DNA of 26,898 bases, from the IMG/VR virus record IMGVR_UViG_3300030406_000122, positions 1 through 26,898 of that record; one strand, written 5' to 3'. Shown here piece by piece: positions 22,657 through 26,898 of this stretch. The DNA comes from a virus. Both the position numbers and the translations under genes were made by a program. The first letter of the stretch is position 1; each line of letters opens with the position of its first letter. Under the pieces are notes generated by a model. That model was not told the origin of the DNA. It was given only the letters and a program-made list of their open reading frames with translations, and did not search any database.

Positions 22657-23321
22657 TACACCCTCAGATACTGGATGTCAGGCTGCAGCTTCAAAGACAC
22701 TCGATCCTCGTCCTCGTCAGCGGCTCGTTGAAACTCCTCTTCATAAACATTTTTCAAAAGTTGGATACGCTCCGGCGCCTTCTTCAGAGCGATGTAATAT
22801 GCCATGCCGGCAACCGCACAAGGCAAGAACCGGAAGGGCAACTCAACATTGTTCGTCAGTGCATCAGCATCTTCTATACGTCGTATGAAGTAATATACAA
22901 TCTGATCTGTACTATTTTCCGGTGTCGGCCAAAGCGTGATCTGTGGCGTGATCTGCCGATTAAAGAAGAACTGAGAAGGGCGACCCTGTGTCGTTTTGTT
23001 AGGGATCGACAAGTAATCGCCACGACTCAGTCGAGTCAGATCAAAGTCTGTGTTACTGCGCCGTAGAACAACTTCAAGAAGATCTACAACATCTGCACCT
23101 AGAGTTTCAGTCGCTTGATTATTTGTAAGCGTTATCGTTGCTTGCCTGACCGTCCAAAGGTTTACCCCTCTGTTCGCCCAATCTGCAAACATCAGATTCA
23201 TAGAGCGTCGAGCTGTTCGCGCATCGTAACCAGTGCGAACCTCTAGCCCACAACGCTCATACGCCTCTTCTATGATGTCCGAAACATCAAGATCAAAATC
23301 TCTAGAGTTAGATGTTGCCAT
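22656..23321 (-). CDS. head-tail connector protein, P22 gp4-like (221 aa)
   Basis: Starts with a helical region, DLDVSDIIEEAYERCGLEVR-TGYDARTARRSMNLMFADWANRGVNLW, which matches the P22 gp4 type of connector (helix, A-x-x-x-L-x-x-M-x-x-x-W-x-x-x-G). A beta part follows with DVVDLLEVVLRRSNTDFDLT-RLSRGDYLSI and QITPQITLWPTPENSTDQIV-YYFIRR, and ends in helices (LPCAVAGMAYYIALKKAPER). These proteins bind the portal after DNA packaging and begin the tail. ATG at 23321, preceded by a weak ribosome-binding sequence (AGAGATAAG). Family call from motif pattern. Confidence 0.78.
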   Translation of the reverse strand: MATSNSRDFDLDVSDIIEEAYERCGLEVRTGYDARTARRSMNLMFADWANRGVNLWTVRQATITLTNNQATETLGADVVDLLEVVLRRSNTDFDLTRLSRGDYLSIPNKTTQGRPSQFFFNRQITPQITLWPTPENSTDQIVYYFIRRIEDADALTNNVELPFRFLPCAVAGMAYYIALKKAPERIQLLKNVYEEEFQRAADEDEDRVSLKLQPDIQYLRV

Positions 23322-23327
23322 ATCAGC

Positions 23328-23483
23328 TTATCTCTTTGATTTGACCCGTCCGCCGCTACGGAAGCCGGCCTTTTTCTTTTTAGCAACCATCCCGCCGCCA
23401 CGAAGCATTACCTTCTTGCGAACAGAACCGCCGCCTCTCATCATCTTCTTGCCGTTCTTCATTCTCTTCATTGCACCTGGCAT
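23328..23483 (-). CDS. very small basic protein with RGGG repeats (51 aa)
   Basis: A 51-residue gene: begins MPGAMKRMKNGKKMMRGGGS and ends AGFRSGGRVKSKR. Nineteen of 51 residues are Lys or Arg and none is acidic. Three loosely spaced RGGG/RSGG units (MMRGGG, MLRGGG, FRSGG) alternate with Lys-rich stretches. Start ATG has GGAG 6 bases upstream and overlaps the end of the acidic protein gene by 16 bases; the stop lies 6 bases before the connector gene. I recall similar Met-Arg-Gly-Gly-Gly/Lys peptides in cyanophage and pelagic phage genomes. Strong charge suggests binding to nucleic acid or a packaged-DNA partner; function unknown. Confidence 0.75.
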   Translation of the reverse strand: MPGAMKRMKNGKKMMRGGGSVRKKVMLRGGGMVAKKKKAGFRSGGRVKSKR

Positions 23484-24016
23484 TTCAATCTCCTGTAATA
23501 GTCCTGCCGCTGCTGATATAGAGAGGAACCGTCATAATAATCTTCACAAGTATTATAGTAGCCCTTCTCTCTCAACTGATCCGAAGCCTCTTGCAACTTA
23601 CTTAACCGTTGCAAGAAAATCATCGCATAAGGCTCCTCGTCAGTCATCTCTATCTCATCGTCCAAAAGATCGTTGTCTTCTGCCTCTGGATGAAACCCCA
23701 TTAAGAACATGTCCTTAGTAGCAAATACACCCTCTGCAATATCTTTGTTCATATCATCTAAAAAAGCATACATATCATCTAGTTCTGGGTAACAATGATC
23801 CACCAATATGATCACTTCCTTTGAGTCATCCCAGTCTTCAACAGCTAAATACAGGCTGTCCCACTCTTCCGTATCCTTAAACAAAAATCCTACCTTATCT
23901 TCGGCCCAAGCCTTACGAGCAAAAGGACAAGCTGGCAAACCGTTGTAGTTTTCGTTTGTCTTCTCTAAGACAGAGGCCGACCACCTTTTCAACTCTTGAA
24001 TCACAGCTTCTTGCAT
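23468..24016 (-). CDS. acidic protein with LPACPFARKAW motif, function unknown (182 aa)
   Basis: A soluble 182-residue protein. Near the N-terminus it has GLPACPFARKAWAEDKVGF, a Cys-Pro-Phe-Ala motif that I have seen in unassigned phage proteins. The middle and C-terminal parts are strongly acidic (runs such as DDSKE, PELDDMYAFLDDMNKD, EAEDNDLLDDEIEMTDEE), and residues about 60-105 alternate hydrophobic strands and helices, possibly a small ferredoxin-like fold. It lies within a row of highly basic proteins, so it may bind or chaperone one of them. ATG at 24016, three bases after the upstream stop; a TTG just before is less likely. Confidence 0.65.
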   Translation of the reverse strand: MQEAVIQELKRWSASVLEKTNENYNGLPACPFARKAWAEDKVGFLFKDTEEWDSLYLAVEDWDDSKEVIILVDHCYPELDDMYAFLDDMNKDIAEGVFATKDMFLMGFHPEAEDNDLLDDEIEMTDEEPYAMIFLQRLSKLQEASDQLREKGYYNTCEDYYDGSSLYQQRQDYYRRLKCQVQ

Positions 24017-24019
24017 CAA

Positions 24020-24301
24020 CTACTTCTTCTTTCTTCTGCGCACAGCCTTGACGCGCCTAGGCTTGCCAGCAGGTTGACCCAGCCGTTTCTTCTGTGAAAT
24101 ACGAGACTTCTTCTCTTTGGAGGACAACTCCTTTGTTGTTTTGGGCGTCTTTGAAGAAATCCGCTTTGATGGGCGACAATAAGGGACACCACGTTTTTCT
24201 CCTTTCTGGCGCCCACATTTCTTGCCCGTGCGGACATCCTTCCAATCTTCCTTGAACCAACGCTTGAGTGCGAGTCCAGCTTTTGTCTTTCTAACCGCCA
24301 T
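24020..24301 (-). CDS. small basic protein, DUF5872-like (93 aa)
   Basis: A 93-residue, strongly basic protein: AGLALKRWFKEDWKDVRTGK-KCGRQ, GVPYCRPSKRISSKTPKTTK and a Lys/Arg-rich tail ending KAVRRRKKK. The 'GLxRWFxExWxDxxTGKxCGR...YCRPSxRxSxxTPKT' pattern is one I associate with DUF5872, known from phages and large algal viruses; the family name is from memory. Two cysteines (KCGRQ and YCRPS) about 16 residues apart could bind metal or cross-link. The ATG overlaps the stop of the 44-residue gene (TGATG). No function known; nucleic-acid binding is inferred from charge. Confidence 0.72.
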   Translation of the reverse strand: MAVRKTKAGLALKRWFKEDWKDVRTGKKCGRQKGEKRGVPYCRPSKRISSKTPKTTKELSSKEKKSRISQKKRLGQPAGKPRRVKAVRRRKKK

Positions 24302-24435
24302 CAGGATTGCTCCACAGCGCCCTTTGTGCGCTTACGTCTTTTTGGCAAGACGGCTCCGCAACCTCTCGCTACTGCGGTTCCTTTGATCCGCTTGCCTCGA
24401 AACTTGCGCTTCGGTCTTGTCGCCGGAACTCGCAT
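24301..24435 (-). CDS. very small basic protein with ARGCGAV motif (44 aa)
   Basis: A 44-residue gene reading MRVPATRPKRKFRGKRIKGT, then AVARGCGAVLPKRRKRTKGA and VEQS. Sixteen residues are Lys or Arg and only one is acidic. The ARGCGAV-x-x-x-RRK-x-TK element is one I remember from tiny proteins in cyanophage and pelagic phage genomes. The gene fits exactly between two TGATG junctions: its ATG shares an A with the stop of the 77-residue gene, and its TGA shares an A with the ATG of the 93-residue gene. That fit, plus the known motif, makes it real although a longer overlapping frame also covers this spot. Function unknown. Confidence 0.75.
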   Translation of the reverse strand: MRVPATRPKRKFRGKRIKGTAVARGCGAVLPKRRKRTKGAVEQS

Positions 24436-24668
24436 CAATAGGTCTTACCTTTGCGTTTAGATGAGCCAGTCTTTCTTTTAGACTTCTTACTCTTTCCTCC
24501 AGTTCCATAGTTTTTGGCTCCCACTTTTCGGCATTTAGCAATCGCTCCCGAAGCATACGCCGATGGAAAAACCTTATATCTTGCTTTAACCTTTCGGTAA
24601 CATGCATCTTTTGGCACTTTAACCCCCTTAGTTGTTTGCTTGGCGATAGATCTGCGCGAGATCGTCAT
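24435..24668 (-). CDS. small basic protein with conserved CYRKVKARYKVFPSAYASG motif (77 aa)
   Basis: A 77-residue protein with VKVPKDACYRKVKARYKVFP and SAYASGAIAKCRKVGAKNYG, a strongly conserved element in phage and algal-virus genomes, followed by a Lys/Ser/Gly tail (GKSKKSKRKTGSSKRKGKTY). The two cysteines (Cys in ACYRK and AKCRK) are about 24 residues apart. The tail resembles disordered DNA-binding tails. The start ATG has GGAGAAAGG just upstream and lies 41 bases inside the membrane-protein gene, an unusually long overlap for this operon. The function is unknown; structural or DNA-binding use in the head is inferred from position. Confidence 0.72.
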   Translation of the reverse strand: MTISRRSIAKQTTKGVKVPKDACYRKVKARYKVFPSAYASGAIAKCRKVGAKNYGTGGKSKKSKRKTGSSKRKGKTY

Positions 24669-24840
24669 TGCCTTTCTCCGCTAGAAACGCCTGCCACATG
24701 GGTTTGATCATCTCATAATTTGAGGCGACCTTCTCTTTCACAACAGCAGTATCCGTCTTGAGTTCAACGATAGAAATACCTATCCAACCCAAGAACGCCA
24801 AAGTCGCACCACTAATGATTGTGCTTAGATTCTTCAACAC
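24628..24840 (-). CDS. single-pass small membrane protein, holin or spanin candidate (70 aa)
   Basis: One membrane segment at about residues 5-26 (LSTIISGATLAFLGWIGISI) is followed by a charged helix (KTDTAVVKEKVASNYEMIKP) likely to form a coiled coil, and a short polar tail. One helix with a soluble coil fits a class III-like holin, an inner-membrane spanin or an XhlA-type protein. It is the only short membrane protein in the window and the lysozyme lies 24 kb downstream in the same operon. The frame is open to a TTG at 24864, but GTG at 24840 overlaps the previous stop (GTGTTGA) and has AGGAAAAGG just upstream, so I prefer it. Confidence 0.62.
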   Translation of the reverse strand: MLKNLSTIISGATLAFLGWIGISIVELKTDTAVVKEKVASNYEMIKPMWQAFLAEKGNDDLAQIYRQANN

Positions 24841-25118
24841 CGCCACCTTTTCCTTGCCTGACAAATACGCTTGTTGGGCGTTTTACGGCAATTGATGTTA
24901 TGCATCTTCATCTGCCCCTTTGAGCGGGAGCAATAAGAACTGCGGCGTTTCGCACGAGACTTGCTCGGCTTTTTCTCCGTTACAGCCGTTTGGAGCTTGC
25001 TGCCTGGATTCTTACGACGATACGCCGCGACTCCAGCTTTAGTCATTCCCGCCCCAGCTTTAGTGGGGCGGAAATTCTTTTTGTTGCGTTTAGGCATCTT
25101 TGCGGCTTTGCGAGCCAT
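24834..25118 (-). CDS. small basic protein, DUF6321-like (94 aa)
   Basis: Starts MARKAAKMPKRNKKNFRPTK, then GAGMTKAGVAAYRRKNPGSK-LQTAVT and a C-terminal part SYCSRSKGQMKMHNINCRKT-PNKRICQARKRWRC. The 'GMTKxGVAAYRRxNPGSKLxTAVT ... CxRxxGQMK ... RxARKRWxC' order is a conserved small family of tailed phages that I remember as DUF6321; the name needs checking. Four cysteines in the last 35 residues could form a metal site. The ATG at 25118 overlaps the previous stop (TAATG), which decides it over the longer frame reaching 25169. Strongly basic; role unknown, probably virion or DNA-associated. Confidence 0.73.
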   Translation of the reverse strand: MARKAAKMPKRNKKNFRPTKAGAGMTKAGVAAYRRKNPGSKLQTAVTEKKPSKSRAKRRSSYCSRSKGQMKMHNINCRKTPNKRICQARKRWRC

Positions 25119-25393
25119 TAGCCAAAGAAGCCTGTAATTGAGTCTATGTCGGTAAGTGTTACATGACACCCGTCTTCAAAAATGATTCCGTGGTCTGGTA
25201 TAGAAATCTGGGTGTCATCACCCGCCACAAATGTCATGGTCAACAGAGTTGTGCCGGATCCACCGCCACTTCTGAAGACAGCAGCAGGACTACCACTGCC
25301 GGCACTCCGAACAACAAACGACTTGAGACGAGTTCTACCGCCAATCAAGCTGCCTGTAGATGTCGCTGTTTTAGCAAAAATAGAAGCGGCCAT
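25118..25393 (-). CDS. small virion protein (91 aa)
   Basis: A 91-residue beta-rich protein: ASIFAKTATSTGSLIGGRTR-LKSFVVRSAGSGSPAAVFRS, LLTMTFVAGDDTQISIPDHG-IIFEDGCHVTLTDIDSITGF. The order of strands and the GIxFEDGxHVxL motif match a small structural protein that recurs near head genes of marine phages; I know no function. It is not basic, unlike the genes after it. TAATG overlap with the DUF6321-like gene, twelve bases from the decoration-like gene. Likely a capsid or tail-completion minor protein. Confidence 0.62.
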   Translation of the reverse strand: MAASIFAKTATSTGSLIGGRTRLKSFVVRSAGSGSPAAVFRSGGGSGTTLLTMTFVAGDDTQISIPDHGIIFEDGCHVTLTDIDSITGFFG

Positions 25394-25405
25394 GTTCGCC
25401 TCCTA

Positions 25406-25861
25406 TTACTGAGCGCCAGCTTCAGCCATTACATACGTTAGAACGCCGGTAAACGTACCACCAGTTGCTGCGGATGAACCAACCTTACCGGTTACAGTAG
25501 CGTCAGCTGCTAATCCGCCGGCGACTGCAAGCGCACCATTAGCGCCCACGATTGTACCAGCCGTATCTGCGTCAACTTCGTTGAACAAACCATCAGGATC
25601 AGCGGATGTACCGATATCAACAGTTGGATTGGTTCCACCAGTCGAACCACCGATAACCATGATTGAGATAGGAATCGCGCCTGCGGGGAGAGTTAGTGTC
25701 TGCCCAGAGGTCGCAGAGGTTCCAATCCGAACATTGGTCGCGCCTGATGCTGTAGGATCAAAAGAAATTTGCACACTTTGAGTCATCGGGACTGGGGTAT
25801 GTGTGCCTTTGGTGCCGCCGCCATAAGAACGAACTACACCTTGGAAGGTTGTGTTTGCCAT
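25406..25861 (-). CDS. probable capsid decoration / head structural protein (151 aa)
   Basis: A beta-rich, Gly/Thr/Ala-rich protein of 151 residues: MANTTFQGVVRSYGGGTKGT, SVQISFDPTASGATNVRIGT, LTLPAGAIPISIMVIGGSTG and TVDIGTSADPDGLFNEVDAD. Low charge, mostly strands, and a place directly downstream of the capsid gene's terminators fit a head decoration or stabilising protein. Start ATG at 25861 has AGGAG 6-7 bases upstream; a longer frame to 25882 lacks such a site. It is the first gene of the long operon, so promoter or readthrough upstream would set expression of everything to 24. Function inferred. Confidence 0.62.
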   Translation of the reverse strand: MANTTFQGVVRSYGGGTKGTHTPVPMTQSVQISFDPTASGATNVRIGTSATSGQTLTLPAGAIPISIMVIGGSTGGTNPTVDIGTSADPDGLFNEVDADTAGTIVGANGALAVAGGLAADATVTGKVGSSAATGGTFTGVLTYVMAEAGAQ

Positions 25862-25918
25862 TTTGTACTCCTGTCGTGGCAAGTGTCAGATCCACTCTGG
25901 ACCTGTCAGGGTACAAAC

Positions 25919-25947
25919 AGGATACACGAAAAAAGGTGGAGCCGCAA
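25919..25947 (-). promoter_or_regulatory. weak candidate promoter upstream of the long operon
   Basis: On the minus strand TTGCGG (25942-25947) and TATCCT (25919-25924) are 17 bases apart, which would give a start near 25911 and a leader of about 50 bases before the decoration-like gene. Both boxes are poor matches and the -35 box lies inside the second terminator hairpin. It is the only sigma70-like pair I saw in the gap; phage-specific promoters would not be seen this way. Confidence 0.2.
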
Positions 25948-25961
25948 ATTGTACGGCTCCA
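25929..25961 (-). terminator. intrinsic terminator 2 after capsid gene
   Basis: On the minus strand an 8-base stem TGGAGCCG/CGGCTCCA (plus-strand arms 25937-25944 and 25954-25961) with a 9-base loop is followed three bases later by six T residues (25929-25934). It lies about 45 bases beyond the first terminator, so capsid transcription would be stopped or attenuated twice. Confidence 0.8.
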
Positions 25962-26007
25962 AGTTTAGGGAGGAAACTACATGTGTAAGGTAGAACTACT
26001 ATAACAG

Positions 26008-26036
26008 AAAAAAGGGCGACTCGAAAGCCGCCCTTT
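26008..26036 (-). terminator. intrinsic terminator 1 after capsid gene
   Basis: On the minus strand an 8-base stem AAAGGGCG/CGCCCTTT (plus-strand arms 26011-26018 and 26029-26036) with a 10-base loop runs straight into more T residues (26008-26010), giving a TTTTTT end. It lies about 25 bases after the capsid stop codon. Confidence 0.85.
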
Positions 26037-26060
26037 CGCCCAGTTGGAGGACTAGGATTC

Positions 26061-26898
26061 TTATGCGCCCGGTGAACCGAATACGCAACGCGGATCTGAG
26101 AAGCCGAAGCTGTAACGCTCACGAGCCTTGAAGCGCATGTTACCGGTGTCGAAGTCTGCTTCCATCTGTGTAGACAAAGGCAGACGCTCAAAGTGGATGA
26201 AGCCACGGGGAGCATCGGTAAGGATGAAGAACGCATCCGTATCCGTAAGGAAGTCGTTGACATGGTAACCGTCAGGCAACATCCCCATAGAACGAATTGC
26301 GTTAACATCGTTGTCCGCAGTACCCACACGCAGGTTGGACACCATCAGGCGCTCTGCAACGAACTGAAGCTGACGAGGTATGATCAACTTCATGCCGCGA
26401 AGGGCAACCTTCAGGCCACGCTCATCAACGAAACCAGCGATGCTGATCAGAGCGTCCTCGAGTGAGGTCTCGTTCAAATCAGCGGCTGTGCTTGGCTCGT
26501 TAGCAAACGTGCTACCGTTCGTAAGCGGATGCGATGCGTCACAGAGTGCAACACCGTCACCGCCAGCAGACGCACCAGCCGTAAACGCATTGTTAAGAAT
26601 GCTAGCTGCTTTGACCTGCTTCGTGTGCGCCATTGAACGGGCAAGAGCACGAGTGTAGCGAGAGGAGAGACGATCATAGAGATTGTCTTCCACGGCTTCT
26701 TCCGTGATCGAAAACGCCAGTGCAATGGTTTCGTGGTTGTACCGAGCGGTGAATGCTTCGTTGGCATCATCAAAACTGATGGCGGAACCTTCCGACTTAG
26801 TCGGAGCGGCGCCAAAGCCACTCAACATGACCTCTTCCTCAAATGCTCGATCTGAAGACTCGGTGGTGTAGATTTCGGCGTGCTGGTTTTCATACCTG
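26061..26898 (-). CDS. major capsid protein (partial, N-terminus beyond window)
   Basis: The reading frame stays open to the window edge, so at least 278 residues are present and the N-terminus is missing. It begins RYENQHAEIYTTESSDRAFE and continues EEVMLSGFGAAPTKSEGSAI, ITEEAVEDNLYDRLSSRYTR, ALARSMAHTKQVKAASILNN, and ends KARERYSFGFSDPRCVFGSP. This order is that of the HK97-fold major capsid proteins common in marine phage genomes and sometimes labelled Mu gpT-like. It builds the head shell. An internal ATG at 26828 is not the start, because the conserved coding pattern continues upstream. The gene is separated from the rest of the operon by two terminators, in line with its need for much higher expression. 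Confidence 0.88.
   Translation of the reverse strand, partial: RYENQHAEIYTTESSDRAFEEEVMLSGFGAAPTKSEGSAISFDDANEAFTARYNHETIALAFSITEEAVEDNLYDRLSSRYTRALARSMAHTKQVKAASILNNAFTAGASAGGDGVALCDASHPLTNGSTFANEPSTAADLNETSLEDALISIAGFVDERGLKVALRGMKLIIPRQLQFVAERLMVSNLRVGTADNDVNAIRSMGMLPDGYHVNDFLTDTDAFFILTDAPRGFIHFERLPLSTQMEADFDTGNMRFKARERYSFGFSDPRCVFGSPGA

Noticed and set aside
22488-23066. 192-codon plus-strand frame
   Set aside because: Antisense to the gp4-like connector and the GNYASGK gene, both of which have conserved motifs; the product has no recognisable features.
24332-24607. 91-codon minus-strand frame over the small basic genes
   Set aside because: It overlaps the conserved 77-residue gene by more than half and the 44-residue gene fits the remaining space with exact TGATG junctions and a known motif.
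25406-25882. Start at 25882 for the decoration-like gene
   Set aside because: The ATG at 25861 has AGGAG at the right distance; the upstream codon has no such site.
1-26898. tRNA genes, integrase, attachment sites, insertion sequences
   Set aside because: I looked for cloverleaf ends, recombinase motifs and inverted-repeat ends and saw none; genes are too tightly packed to leave room for them.

Overview
The window is a stretch of a tailed double-stranded DNA phage genome. It carries the virion (head, tail, ejection, lysis) module, and every gene I can support is on the minus strand. Read in the direction of transcription (high to low coordinates) the order is: major capsid protein (cut by the window edge), two tandem terminators, a decoration-like protein, a cluster of very small basic proteins with a small membrane protein, two head-tail connector/adaptor proteins, several structural proteins including a 930-residue repeat protein, a long array of short tail-fibre and tail-fibre-assembly genes, a P22 gp10-like tail hub that is split in two, three to four internal/ejection-type proteins, and a T4-type lysozyme. 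There is no tape measure, sheath or tube gene, and gp4-like connectors plus a gp10-like hub are present, which points to a short-tailed (podovirus-type) phage. The gene set matches what I remember of uncultured marine phages. Base composition is near 50% G+C by eye, which argues against a SAR11 host and would fit a moderate-GC marine alphaproteobacterium; the host assignment is inference only.

Layout. 26061-26898: capsid. 25883-26060: the only sizeable gap, with two intrinsic terminators. 23328-25861: decoration protein, a small beta-type protein, and a run of overlapping genes for small Lys/Arg-rich proteins (94, 77, 44, 93 and 51 residues), with one single-pass membrane protein and one acidic 182-residue protein among them. 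The 44- and 51-residue genes are easily missed but have convincing starts and junctions. 20969-23321: connector/adaptor and conserved structural genes. 18160-20952: repeat protein with about 22 copies of a ~22-residue unit around a central domain. 10251-18152: seventeen genes of tail fibres, fibre assembly factors and companions. 8029-10247: split hub. 467-7802: zinc ribbon and ejection proteins. 24-470: lysozyme.

Nearly all junctions overlap by 1-4 bases (TAATG, TGATG, ATGA) or are a few bases apart, and I see no terminator inside the run, so 24-25861 probably works as one translationally coupled late operon. The features most worth a second look are: (1) the gp10-like hub broken at a domain boundary by a block of Ala-Thr-Gly/Val-Gly repeats, with a new start codon and its own Shine-Dalgarno; (2) the same repeat unit in other virion proteins of this genome; (3) a fibre array in which four short paralogues all end Gly-(Asp/Glu)-Leu-Ala, because the codons for that tail double as the ribosome-binding site of the next gene, giving a recurring 13-base junction; and (4) the cluster of tiny basic, partly cysteine-bearing proteins in the head module.
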